In this document: piece by piece, positions 34,622-46,059 of the stretch | How positions within the stretch are numbered: the first letter of the stretch is position 1 | How the letters are laid out: each line of letters begins with the position of its first letter | Assembly (NCBI GenBank): GCA_963555705.1 | Contig: OY743174.1 | Span: forward strand, 57,868,234 to 57,932,233 | Direction of reading: 5' to 3' | DNA from: Ligustrum vulgare | Taxonomy: Eukaryota; Streptophyta; Magnoliopsida; Lamiales; Oleaceae | DNA length: 64,000 nt | Program-made: the position numbers and the translations under genes | The notes under the pieces: generated by a model | What the model saw: only the letters and a program-made list of their open reading frames with translations | Told to the model about the DNA's origin: nothing | Database searches by the model: none

Positions 34622-36077
34622 TGATAAGTGTTATATTAACGTTTATTTGATGCACTTATATCCTTAAATAAGCAATAATGTGATTCTATTTAAGTATTAT
34701 TAATGCATTTTATGTTTTATATTGCATAGGATCATAAAAGAAGAGAAAAGAAGAAAAAAGGATCAAAATGCACTCAAAACTGAAGTTTGGGGACTTTCAT
34801 GCAAATAAAGTTACGGCCGTAAGAAAATAAGGTTACGGCCGTGAAAGTGTCGTGAAGCAAAGTGAAATTAAGCAGAGACTTAGTTACGGACGTAAAGGTA
34901 AAGTTACGGCCGTAACCATCTAAAAGAAAGAAATCAGCAGAGACTTAGTCACGGCCGTAAATGGATATGTCACGGCCGTAATGTCAACTTTGGAAAATAC
35001 GCAGAAACTCAATTACGGCCGTAAATGGAAAATTACGGCCGTAAATGGAAAATTACGGCCGTAAATCTTCAAGTCAAGAATTTCCTTATTTCAATTCTTT
35101 CCATAATTTGGGATTTCTTGAGGCCAAAGCTAGGGCACGAAAATTGAAGTTATAAATAGGGAAGTTCATGACAAGAAAAGAGAGAGATTATTATTTTTAA
35201 AAGCCACCAATATCAAGGTTTGAAAAGAAGAAATCCGAGGCAAAATCAAGGTGAATCAAGACAATATTTTTGGGGAATTCTTCATGGCAATGCGTGGCTA
35301 GTCTTCTCAACCTAGTTCAAGGGGGACGTTGTGTTCATATTATTTTATTATTCATTCCTTAAACTCGTAATGTAGTTCTTGTTTCTAATGTTTTATTTAT
35401 TGGATTTTTCATGAACATTAATTTCGTCAAGACAATTTATTAATTGATTAAGGCCTTGTCTTTTAATTATTGTGTTGATGTTTGCTAATTTGGGTAATTG
35501 GATTCGTATTTGTCTTGTTATCCAAATCATAGTATCAATTGGTAATTTTATATTTCCATATGAAAATCCAATCTAGATTAATCAATTCGAGCATATGAAA
35601 TTGATAATTTAGTTCACCTAATTCTTCTTGTTTTCATATAGTTAATGAATTAAATCTAGGGAGCTTATTCTAGGTTGTTCATTCACTCTAAATTGATTGG
35701 AGAACTAATTCTAATTGATTATTATTAAGGAAGAATTGGATTAATTAGAGCTTTTTGATCATTCCGGGTGATAAATAAAACAAAAGAAATAGTACATGCG
35801 TTGCTTGGGGAATGACAATATTATGATAGGGCACAACCGAACCTGAGAACTAGGATTTCTTATTAATTGATTTTTATTCCAGCTATTTTACATCTTTATT
35901 TGATCATTTAGATTAATTGCAATTTTCAACTCAAAAACCCCCCTTATAATTCTAATTGACATGGCATTAAATTAGTTCCCGTTCCTCGTGGGATCGACCC
36001 TTGCTTCCACTGCTATATTCTTAGTAATAGTGAACAAGGAATTTAATTATTATTTTGGTGCATTACGACACGCATCA
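34622..36077 (+). mobile_element. 3' LTR of the Athila-type element
   Basis: 1456 bp, TGATAAGTG to CGCATCA. Compared with the 5' LTR I noticed about four substitutions plus a 20-bp unit gain within the palindrome array (35041-35060). Confidence 0.85.
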
Positions 36078-36799
36078 ATGTGAGTAAATTATTTTGCTAC
36101 AATAATGAAAAATCTGAGATGATCAGTTGTGTGACTTTTACTTATAATGAGATTGTATCTTTGGGTTAAGTAAACTTGATGAGGAATCTTATATGATTCA
36201 CAGAAGTCTTGTTCAATGGTGATAGACTTAATCAGAGTATTGTTCAAATTGGGACATGAATTGAAGTTTTGGGAGAACAGGGAAATTGTATCATGAACTT
36301 CAGATTGGGAAGATAGTGAGTTTTCTTAAGTTTGAGAGTATCATATTTGATTCTTATGATGATACTTTAAGTTAGTACCTTAGTCCTCAGCTAGAATGAG
36401 TATGTGATATCAAGTACTTGATGCATGATTTAAAGTATGGACTAAAGGATTTAAGTTTGAATTTCTTCAACTTGAAAATGAAGTTTCAGTCGAGTTTAGA
36501 AATGATTACGTTTGCGAATCCATTCAGAAAGATTCCGCCAAGTTTGAGTTGTACACAATATTTTGGAATTGATACTTCATTGCTATATTTTGGGTAATAA
36601 GGTTTTATTTTTGATCAATCTTCTTGATTTTTAGTTTAAGCATTTGAATGATTGATATTTGTATCGTGGATTCGATATCAGTATAGATCCTTGAAAGGTT
36701 TGAAATAGAAGGCCAATGAATGAGTATTAAAGTTGGATAATGTCGGATGATTAATTGAGTTCTACACAATAGCTATCAAGCGTCTTTTCGATAGCTTTG

Positions 36800-37720
36800 T
36801 ATGAGGTATAGATATATATTAGAGAAGTTGTTCGATTTCATGGATTGCTAGTGTCCATTTTTTTTAGATAGAGATTCGAGAATTTTCCCTCGAAATTTGG
36901 AAGAGTTTACTTGTGGCAATGGGTACTAAATTAAATTTTAGTACTGCCTACCATCCCCTGACAGAAGGGCAGTCCGAACGCACTATTCAGACACTGGATG
37001 ATGTACTTAGAGCCTGTGTACTAGACTTGAGTGGTAGTTGGGAGAATCATCTATCATTGGTGGAAATTGCCTACAATAATAATTTTCGAGCTACCATCGG
37101 TACGACACCCTATGAAGCTTGGTATGGACGGCGATGTCGATCGCCAATCAAGTGGGATGAAGTTAATGAGAAGAAATTATTGGGTTCAGAATTAATTGAG
37201 AAAACAGTTGATGTTATAAAGAAGGTCAGATTACGGATTTAAGCTGCCCAAGACAGACAGAATAGTTATGCCGATCAAGGAAGAAAAGACTTAATGCTTG
37301 AGATTAGAGAGAAAGTGTTCTTGAAAGTAACTCCTATGAATGGTACTTTTCGTTGCAGCAAGAAAGGGGAAATTAAGGTCTTGTTTCATTGGACCATTTG
37401 AAATACTAGAGAAGTGGATAATATGGCTTATTGTTGGCTTTGCCACCAGAACTTCCAGCTGTTCACAATGTTTTTCATGTTTCCTTATTGAGAAAGTATG
37501 TTCATGATCCTAGTCATATGGTGAATTATTAGTCTCTTGAAGTTCAGAAAGATTTGACTTATGAAGAGGCACTTATGTGCATAGTAGAGAGAAAAGTCCA
37601 TGTCTTATGAACAAAGAGATTCCTTAATCAAAGTCCAGTAGGGTGGACAGGGTAGTAACGAGGCTACCTGGGAAAAGGAAGATGAAATTTTAGCCAAATA
37701 TTCAGAAATTGTAGACCAAG
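36800..37720 (+). pseudogene. Gypsy chromovirus integrase and C-terminal remnant
   Basis: The end of the outer element's polyprotein. The longest open stretch (36913-37242) reads MGTKLNFSTAYHP, EGQSERTIQTL, VEIAYNNNFRATIGTTPYEA and GRRCRSPIKWDE, the integrase core and C-terminal side of Tekay/Del-type chromoviruses. Upstream (36800-36910) the text is recognisable but out of frame (DRDSR-type, then GNGY). Downstream (37240-37720) are shifted pieces equivalent to the HNVFHVSLLRKYV, DLTYEE and EATWEKEDEI segments near the chromodomain, broken by stops and frameshifts. It is not functional. A purine-rich tract (AAGGAGGTAAGGT) precedes the 3' LTR. Confidence 0.85.
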
Positions 37721-37763
37721 TAAGTTTAATTTCGAGGACGAAATTATTTTAAGGAGGTAAGGT

Positions 37764-40288
37764 TGTAGCGACCAAGAATTTTTATGCAATTAATAATTAT
37801 TTTAATATTTAGAAAATCGTGTCGCTACTATTTCATCCATTATTTTGAAGTTAACGCCGCGACGTGTTCGTCTAGCCAAATCAAGAAATAATTGAGGTTG
37901 TACGATTTTAAATTAAATTCCGAATTTCTAAAATTATATTGTTTTAATTATTTATTTAAAGTATTATTTTCAAAATCATTTCAAATTCCAAATTCAGTAA
38001 AAATATCTCAATGTTCCTTATTAAATTATTTGAATTCCAAAATATGCAATTCAATTTGTATCTCAAAATTTATTTATTCTCAAATGTATTTTTCAGTTCA
38101 AAATATATCTATTTTAAATACGTATCTTGATCGAAGTTAGTCCAATTTTTAGTTAATTATCCTAAAATCCCATTAGATTCCCATCATTTATTCTCCACTA
38201 ACTTTACATTCATTTTTCATAACACCCCACGTTTTTTTTTTCATCATCATTCCATCCACTAAACACCATCATTATTATTCCAACACCCAAACAAATTCCA
38301 GCCGTTACAAACCCCATAAGATTCCCTCACATTTCCCAACCCCCTCAACCCATACTCTTCACTTCACCCAACACACTCTTTATACACCACCACACCCCAC
38401 AACCCTGATTCAACAAACTAATTTGCAGTCCCCTTTCCGCAGCCAACCTCTCCCAACTCCATTTCAGCCACTTCCAGCAACCATCCTCAGCCACCACCGC
38501 CTACGAGACTAACCCAAAACACTACCAAATCCGTTGCAAACCACCGCGGCCACAACCTCCCCAACCACAATACTCGACAACCAACCCCCACAGTCACAGC
38601 CGTCAATCACGGCCACCTTCTTCATTATCATCATCATCATCACCGTGCAACCAACATCACCGCACATCGAACCACCTCTCACCGCCACTGCCCATCATCC
38701 AAATCCTCACCAAATAAGCCAAAAATCAAAACCAAGAAATATAACAAGCCCAGAACCTTACCTGAACTCGACCCATTTCCGCCGGCAAGAACTCCAAATC
38801 GCGATCACCCTAGACCGCGACCTTACAGCCAAAATCAGCCCCAAAACTTCATCTTTTCACCACCATTTCTCCCTCCTTGTCACCTCCTTGCGACGACGCT
38901 GATACCACCGTGGATCTCCGGCGGTTGGCGCCGGCAATAACCTCCGCCGCTCCTCCCCCTCCCTGTCTCTACTCTCTGTCTTCGTCTCTCTCTCTCTCTT
39001 CGCACGGTAAGAGACAGAGAGAATGGATATGAATTTGTATATATTTTAATTTCCAGAATTTGCTTTTGGTCCCTAACTTTTAAAGTTATTCATTTCAGTC
39101 CCCAAGGTTTAAAATTGATTCAAAACAGTCCCTATAGTTTTTAAAACCTACCATTTCAGCCCTTAAGTTTCAAATGATTTTAATCAGCGCCTCATTTTTA
39201 AAATCTATTATTTCAAGCCCTCTAATTTAACGTTCATTTTAAGCTTCGACCCAACTTTTGAAAATTTACATTTTAGTCCCTCAAGTTTGAAAAGTATTCA
39301 TTTTAGTCCCCCAACTTTCAAAATCAGGGATTTTAATCCCTAAATTATACTTTATCATTTTAACTATAAAATTCAAAAGACTAATTCGACTTAATCTTCT
39401 ATTTGGCTAGACGAAGCGTACGGAGAATTAAAGAATGGAAGTCGTTTCCCGCTCAATCACACTCGTCAAGTTTAAGGTAGACTCGCCCCTATTAATTGAT
39501 TTAAATTATGATTGCATGTGAATGTGTATGTTATGTGACTTATGTGAAAGTCATTTTTATGAAAGAAATGAGAATGTATTTCTTCGGAAATAACGATGTT
39601 GTTATGCTTGTCATAACTTATATGCTTTTATGCATGAGAAAGAAAGAAGAGAATGTCTTGCAAGATAAATGATGATGTTACGCATAACATGTGCCTTATG
39701 TGCACAAGAAGAAAGAGCCCCGTGCTATAATGCACAAAGAAGAGCAACCCACACCCCATGATTTTTAAAGAGCCTATGATTTTCAAAAGAAGCCAGGTGC
39801 TTTAATGCACAAAGAAGAGCAACCCACACCCTATGTTTTCTAAAGAGCCTGCATTTATGTGTTCAATTATATTGTAGATTAATTAATTGGCGATGAGTCT
39901 ACTGAGTATTTCATTCGAAATGCTCAACCTGTTATTTTAACAGTTTTGCAGATCTCGGAGATGGTGGCAATTGATGGATGATGGTGGCAATAACCGTAAA
40001 ATGGTTGAAATGTCTTACTTTAATGATTTCAGTAATTTCCAACATTAGATAATTTTGAGAATCTCAGTTATTGAGAAATTATGACATTGTCAACTGCTTT
40101 ACAAAATTAATGGTTCGATTTGCTATTTCAGATTGTTTCATAAATGTTTTCAATCTTATCGACCATTACAGTTTATTTAATGTTGCCAAAAATGAATTTC
40201 AATTATTTATTCCGCAAAAATATTATTTGAAAAAATTAGATCAGACGATGACGTGGTGAACCAGGTATTCAGAACTCGGGGCGCTACA
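37764..40288 (+). mobile_element. 3' LTR of the outer element
   Basis: 2525 bp, TGTAGCGACC to GCGCTACA, the same length as the 5' LTR. Differences I noticed: AATAAAA/AGTAAAA near 37998, CACC/CATC near 38695, CGTC/CGCC near 38947, TTAC/TTGC near 39061. Confidence 0.95.
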
Positions 40289-40293
40289 TTTTG

Positions 40294-41259
40294 GATGGGT
40301 TGAAGGTGAGTGGGGGTAGGGTGGGTTTGGGAACTATCTGGGCTAGGTGAAATTTGCGACTAAATATGTAATTGTTACTTTGTATGATCAATTGTGACTT
40401 TGGGTAGGGTGGGCGACTAAATTTGTAATTACGACTGAAATGTGACTTTTGTGTGACCAATTGTGACTTTGTGGGGGGTGGGGTTGCGGTGAAATTTGTG
40501 ACTTCATAATTGTGACTTTGTATGACCAATTGTGACTTTGTGGGTGGGGTGGGGTGACTAAATTTGTAATTTTGACCAAAATTTGACTTGTGGCTTTGTG
40601 GCGTGGGTTGGGGTGAGTGGGCAGGTGGGTTGGGGTTGGGGTTGGGATTATGGTGAGATTTGCAATAAATTTGTAATTGTACTTTTGTGTGATCAATTGT
40701 CACTTTGTGGGTTGGGTTGGGTTGGGTGGGGTGGGGTGAGGTGACAGGTAGGGTAGGGTGGGAAAACATCAAGAGAGAGGAGACAAAAAATCCTTTTTGT
40801 GGGGTGGGTGGGGTGAGTTAGGGTGGGGTTGGGGTGGGTTTGGAAAAGTGGAAGAAAAAAAATCATTTTTGGGGTGAAGTGAGGTGAGGTGTGAAAAAAT
40901 AGAAAAAAAAAATCATTTTGGGGTGGGGTGGGTAGTTATCTGTGGCTGGGGTGAGATCAATTTGTCACTTTTCGATAATGTGGGGTAGGGTCGAGTGAGT
41001 TTGAGTTGGATTGGGTTGGGCTGGGATGTGGTGGGGACGTGTAGGAAAACATCGAGAGAGAGAGAAACTTATTTTTTGGGTAGCGTAGGGTGGGTTGGCG
41101 GGGTGGGTCGGGGCTCTGGTTTTGGTTGCTGTCAGATCAATTTGTCACTTTGCATTGCAATGAGGTGAGGTAGGGTCAAGTGGGGGTGAGGTGTGATGGG
41201 GAAGTGTAGGAAAACATCGATTAGAAAAAAAAAAAAAAATTATTTTTGGGGTAGGGTAG
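40294..41259. repeat. Degenerate minisatellite, right block, very G-rich
   Basis: Continuation of the repeat at 20460-21251: 'actaaatttgtaatt', 'gtgactttgtgtgacc', and long 'gggttgggtt' and 'ggggtggggtg' runs (dense at 40600-40760). Many GGG runs lie within short distance on the plus strand. Minus-strand Pro/Asn/His-rich frames are artefacts. Confidence 0.75.
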
Positions 41260-42432
41260 TGATGAGAATCATTGGGGGCTCGCCAAAAAAAACCTCATCG
41301 TTCGAGCCAAAACAATTTTGAAGTACATTTTATGGAGCACCGAGGCAATTAAAAGCTATTTTGGGAGAAGATTCAATGCTTAAATAAGAGATCAAGTCAA
41401 GAATCAAGTCGGAGCCAAAAACAAGAAGAAATTGGACTAAGCCAATTTCGGTCAACGGAAAGTCATTCCGGTTGACCTAAACTCTACAGAGATTTTTGGA
41501 AATAACTTCAGTCAGTTTCGGCTGATCAATGTTCAACCGAAAGTGTCCTTTCGATCGATCGGACACACTGAAATCAAAATTCGGGATTTTTTATGCAATT
41601 TTCGTAATTATTTCTTTTGCCCCATAATTTGTACAATATATACTCATTTCCCAAACCCTAGCACATAACTTGGTTGTTCAATGGAATGCTCTTGAGAACT
41701 TGGTCATGAGACTCCTCTTTGGGTTGAGGTAAAACCATTTGTTACTCTTGTAATTTCTTAAGAAATTAATCAACTTTACTTGGGTATATGATATTCTTGT
41801 GTTTGTTGTTTATTTCCGTCAGGGACGGAGCCAGGATTTCGAGTGAGTGGGGGTCAAAATTTTCAAATGGTGGGAGGGCGGAGGTGGAGGCACCCTCCCC
41901 GGGGGTCCACCCCCGAAATATTTTTAAACCAAAATGATTGAAACGACGAAGCAATAAATCAAAACTAAACTAAGTTAACTAATAAGTAACAACTAACAAG
42001 TGTAAGATATTCACAAAAGAAAAGACTTATAACTGAAAGTAAATGTAAACTTTTAATGTGAGAGATACTAGTAATGAACATTGTATCCATATCTTGCATA
42101 AACATAATTATTGCAGAGGGAGAATTAAGATCAAGGGAAATAAATTCAAGATGCCAAATTTTTTTTTTTTTTTTAACTCAAAAAAAAAAAAAAAAAAATC
42201 AGTGGGGGCCAACACCCCCACTGGGCCTTAATTGGCTCCGTGACTGATTTCCGCTACCTTGAAATTTGTTTAATTAATATCTATTGGGATATGTTTGTTA
42301 ACCTTTGAATTTTGGGTTATATTTAAATTTGGGTTAATGTGTTTTATCGCTTTATTTACCACTTTAGTTTTCTTGGGAAGATTTCGAATAATTGTAGGAA
42401 TTTTGATCAATATACCAAGGGGGTCATCATCA
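41260..42432. mobile_element. Solo LTR
   Basis: Starts TGATGAGAATC and ends GTCATCATCA, with GGTAG on both sides (41255-41259 and 42433-42437). About 738 bp remain after removing the nested MITE and its target duplication. There is no internal retroelement sequence, as expected after LTR-LTR recombination. The GGTAG duplication is less convincing than usual because the host repeat is itself rich in GGTAG. Confidence 0.65.
41820..42246. mobile_element. Non-autonomous hAT element (MITE) in the solo LTR
   Basis: 427 bp. Left end CAGGGACGGAGCCAGG; right end is the complement of CAGTCACGGAGCCAAT. Flanked by ATTTCCGT (41812-41819) and ATTTCCGC (42247-42254), an 8-bp duplication with one difference. 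Inside are CCCCC/GGGGG-rich subterminal repeats and a poly-A run. Confidence 0.85.
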
Positions 42433-42437
42433 GGTAG

Positions 42438-44324
42438 GGTAGGGATAGGGTGAGGTGAGGTGGGGTGGTGGGTGGAGGCATGGGCAGGGGTGAGGGAGGT
42501 TGTGACGTCAAAATTTCAGTTTTTGATTTAATATTATATTAGTTTTAATATAATATATAATAGATAATTATATTTAATATTATATTTATATTATATTTAA
42601 TATTATATTTATTTTTAATTATTAAACCCTGATTTTTGAAAAAAAAATGTTAAGTTTGTTAGTTTTAGAAAGTTAAACTTAAAGTGTTATATTTATGTAC
42701 TTTTTCCTTATAACAACTTTGTTCAATTCTCATAGAAGAAATTTGTTTACAAGTAAATAACCTTATTTGTGTATAACCTTATTGCTTTTTAATTAGCATT
42801 GATTTCTTAAATTGCATTCATTACATAATCACATAAATTGAAACATCCCATGATTAAGATCCGAGCAAAACATATTATGCATACCAATGAGCACAACTTT
42901 TGACCATACCCGAGCCCTCATAAAGGCCTCAACCCCGAACACCTGAATATGCGATACACGAACATATTTCATTGATAAAGTATAATGTACTGACACAAAA
43001 TAATGAGAAAAAATTCAATAAAACTATTAAAAAAGAATCATTACCCAATGAAAAAATAATTTGTAAGCATAATTTGGTAACCTATCATTATTCACCGTTT
43101 GTAACCAATTATTATAAGCATTACCCAATTAAAGTGTTGTAGACTTGAAAGTAGATATTTTTTCAAACAAATTGTGAATGAAAAATTAAGTAGACATATT
43201 TGGCAGTTACATGTTGAATTGAATTCTGGATGATAAAATCCCAAAATACATATATAATGTTGTTTACTAATTTCTTATATATTCACATTTACATACTAAA
43301 CTTATCGTCATCTGTATCAAATCATTAATGTTCCACTTCAATCTCATTGGAAAAAAATCCAAACATGACATCTATCTCTTCTATGCAATTCTCCATTCCT
43401 ACATCGACTTCTAAGAATGACCACGTGTTTAAATAATTCTATCGAATGTTGCTTTCCGCTACTATCCATAGAACCATTTTGTACATCTGATGGAATCTGT
43501 AAGCAAACTCAAGAAGTAGCTATATCTTCCCAATGCCCAAGTCTCCTGACACACAAGTAATTCCCCTTCGCTACAAAACTTTGGTCGATCTCATTCTCCT
43601 TCCATGCTTCATAGTACTATTTAGCTTTGGTGTTTGTCAAGAAAACTCACTGCTCATATATTGAATATTAACGTGCATTCAAGATCAATAGATCACTGTA
43701 TCACAAGAGCAGAACATAAAGAAATTAATGCTACAATTTTACATCAACAAATTGGATGGATATGGCAATCCATTCAAACTTAAAACTAATCTTGACAGAT
43801 TAGGAATCTGAGTTTACTATTCCATGCCCCCAAGCACGGTAATCAATCAAACAATAAAAACGGATGTCGGGCTTTACATAAACAAAGACCTTAATTAAGT
43901 GAAACCTGTTAGACAAAACTAGTTGCAGACACTGTTATTTAGAACAATAGTATTTCAGAAAAGAAAAACTTATCGATCGAAACTCGTGACAGCTCGATGT
44001 CATAAAGTAAAATTGCTTGCCGTAATTTGCTGCGACCTCTTTGGACAATCACTCCCAGGATACAACGATCGAATCACTATGTGCAGCAATCACAAGTGAT
44101 TTCAGAACTCTCGATGTTACTCCAGAATAGTGTATTGAAAAATAGATGAATAAGAAAAGAAGATTAGTTTTTTATATAAATTGTTTCTGTATGTTATTCT
44201 GGAAAATTAGCTTGAATTTATAGAAAAAAATATGCATAACTTCCACATTTTCCACCACTTGGGCACTTTATGTAATTTATTTATTTATTTCAATTAATAT
44301 ATATATATATATCTAACAAAACCA
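42438..44324. other. Intergenic, no gene identified
   Basis: Starts with the end of the G-rich minisatellite (to about 42500), then an AT-only block of short palindromic repeats (42520-42630). About 44030-44130 ('cactcccaggatacaacgat') resembles the U5 side of copia LTRs (compare 5390-5430), so a degraded LTR may lie here. No protein could be read. Confidence 0.4.
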
Positions 44325-44508
44325 TTATAGTACCAAATATAACACATTAAGTAAATGAAACACTGTGGTAAAATGAATAAAGCACTCTTTTTTCCAATAC
44401 AAATCACAGTATCTTGAAAATTCAACCATCATATTCACACACACAAAAAGAAAGAAAGAAAGAGAAATGATTGAATTTTTTTTATTATTACCTTGAGATA
44501 GAAATTGA

Positions 44509-44633
44509 GGGCAACAGGAGTAATATTTGATGACAATGCCGTCATAGCCTCTCCACAGAGACAAAACTTCTTCTCTAACTGTACGAGCAATGCAATCTAC
44601 CATCCCTTTGAATCTCCTACGGGGCCCTCTTGT
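44509..44633 (-). pseudogene. Plasma-membrane-type ADP/ATP carrier fragment
   Basis: Minus-strand text RRRFKGMVDCIARTVREE, then VLSLWRG, then degenerate IVIKYYSCCPQF. This matches the end of the first repeat of mitochondrial-carrier-family adenine nucleotide transporters, and most closely, from memory, the PM-ANT1 type (Arabidopsis At5g56450-like). A Gly codon is missing between EE and VLSLW, and the segment that should read RGNGSSVIRYYP is altered. The text ends in a CAAG/GTAATA donor-like site, so this may be one exon of a gene fragment. There is no ATG and no further carrier repeats nearby. Confidence 0.55.
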
Positions 44634-45080
44634 CAAAATTGTTTAAAATATTACATTATATGGGTATTTTTTTAACAAATAAAAGTCTTTAAAGTTTCTA
44701 AAAAGTCTTTTAAAATCTTTAAGAAAAGCCTACAAAATCCATGGATGACTTTCTATAATTCTCATCAAATTTATAGAAGTCACTTGAAAGTTCATGACAT
44801 CCACAAAAGTCACTCACTTAAAAAAGTTTTCGAAAGCCTAGTTTATAACTTTACACTTGAATACTCTCTCTCTCTTTCTCTCTCAAGCATCGAAGGGGCA
44901 ACGAGGATTCACCTCACCTCCATTGTTTCTGGTTTAGGAGATCCAATTCGTGCTTACTCATTGATTGTGTTTACATAGGCCAATGATCACTAAAAATAAA
45001 TGTTCATGTCACTAGTTATATTGGTGTTATATCAGGCTATGCAACCGTATTTTGTTGGTTCGAGATAAGATAAATTTGCC

Positions 45081-46019
45081 TAGGGGTGTCAGCAGTTCAA
45101 TTTGGATGATTTTTGATAAATTATCAAACCAAACCATTTAAAAGGTTTGATATTTTTCGAACCCAACCCAAACCATTTAATTTTCTAAACCAAACCAAAC
45201 TAAACCAAATCAAACTACTTTTTGCTGTTTAGTACGGGTTGCAGGGGAAATTAAGCTAATATATTTAGACTGAATTGAAATAATTTTTTTTTAGTATTCT
45301 ACAGCTTTGCTATCATTTTTTTATTATAAAAATAACAAGTTAGCAGCTCTGCTGTTATGTAGTTCACTCAATGAGTCCACAGCGAAGCAATCAAGCAACA
45401 ATTTTATATCTTTGTAATATCGAATGGCTAACATTATATATGTCAGCACTCATACTTTTGAGTATATTTCCATCAGAGGCAGATGATGTAAGTTGTTACT
45501 TCAAATGGAATTATTCATCTTTTACATCCAAACTTTTGTCACTCTACCAAAAATCAAAATCTAAATCTAAACCAAAAACTAAAATCACCTTCATCAGTCC
45601 TTCATTAAATTCATAGCAGAATAAAAAAATGTTTTAAAATGTCCACACTCCACAGCAATCAAGCAACCATGGGCAGGTCTACCACAAACCAAAACCAAAA
45701 ACTAAAACCACAACTTTTTCAAATTCATCAGTCTTTCATTCAAATGACAGCAGAATCAAAAAATGTTTTAAAATGTCCACTCTCCACAGCAAAAAAAAAA
45801 AAATGTTTAAAAATAATACTTTAATTTTTTATTAATCAATAAATATTAATTGTAATTTTTTTGCGGGTTGACGATTTGAAACGGATTTTGAAAAGTGAGA
45901 TATAAACGAAACTATTTCAAAGCGGTTGGGTTTGACCGTTTGAGTCAAAACGTTGACGGGTCCGCGTTGATCCGAACCAACGGTTTTAATTCGGTTGGCT
46001 GTTTCGATTTACACCCCTA
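45081..46019. mobile_element. Non-autonomous hAT element, 939 bp
   Basis: Left end TAGGGGTGTCAGCAGTTC; right end is the complement of TAGGGGTGTAAATCG. Flanks AATTTGCC (45073-45080) and AATTTTCC (46020-46027) form an 8-bp duplication with one difference. Near the ends are 'aaccaaacca' and 'cggttggg' runs. The centre has an internal duplication: about 45370-45640 and 45640-45800 share TCCACAGC, CAATCAAGCAAC, ACCAAAAACTAAAA and AAATGTTTTAAAATGTCCAC. No transposase. Confidence 0.85.
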
Positions 46020-46059
46020 AATTTTCCTATGCAAGTTCACAGTTTCTATTTATAGAAAG

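Larger units (their letters stand above)
23867..36077 (+). mobile_element. Athila-type Ty3/gypsy element with extra left partial unit (inner element)
   Basis: The order is: partial 3' internal region (23867-24781), LTR (24782-26217), Asp-tRNA primer site, gag-pol ORF without RT, second ORF, 3' internal region, polypurine tract, LTR (34622-36077). The left 2351 bp are repeated at 33708-36077 (2370 bp); the extra length is one 20-bp unit and poly-A differences. There is no matching target duplication around 23867 and 36077, so the left edge is a rearrangement junction, not an integration end. The gag-pol type, DLGAS protease, primer site and second ORF all fit Athila. Confidence 0.85.
21252..40288 (+). 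mobile_element. Ty3/gypsy chromovirus-type LTR retrotransposon (outer element of the nest)
   Basis: The LTRs begin TGTAGCGACC and end GGGGCGCTACA. The target duplication TTTTG is present at 21247-21251 and 40289-40293. Both LTRs are 2525 bp, and by eye I noticed only four substitutions between them. An initiator-Met tRNA primer site follows the 5' LTR. The remaining internal sequence is only 23777-23866 and about 36078-37763; the rest is replaced by the Athila-type element. The right part holds a frameshifted integrase and chromodomain-side remnant. gag, protease and RT are absent. Confidence 0.92.

Noticed and set aside
40700..40760. Telomere-like repeat (interstitial telomere)
   Set aside because: The runs read GGGTTGG or GGGTGGG, not the plant TTTAGGG unit; they belong to the minisatellite.
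40284..40772. 162-aa minus-strand frame in the minisatellite
   Set aside because: Pro/Thr/His/Ser-rich translation of the G-rich repeat; no start context or homology.
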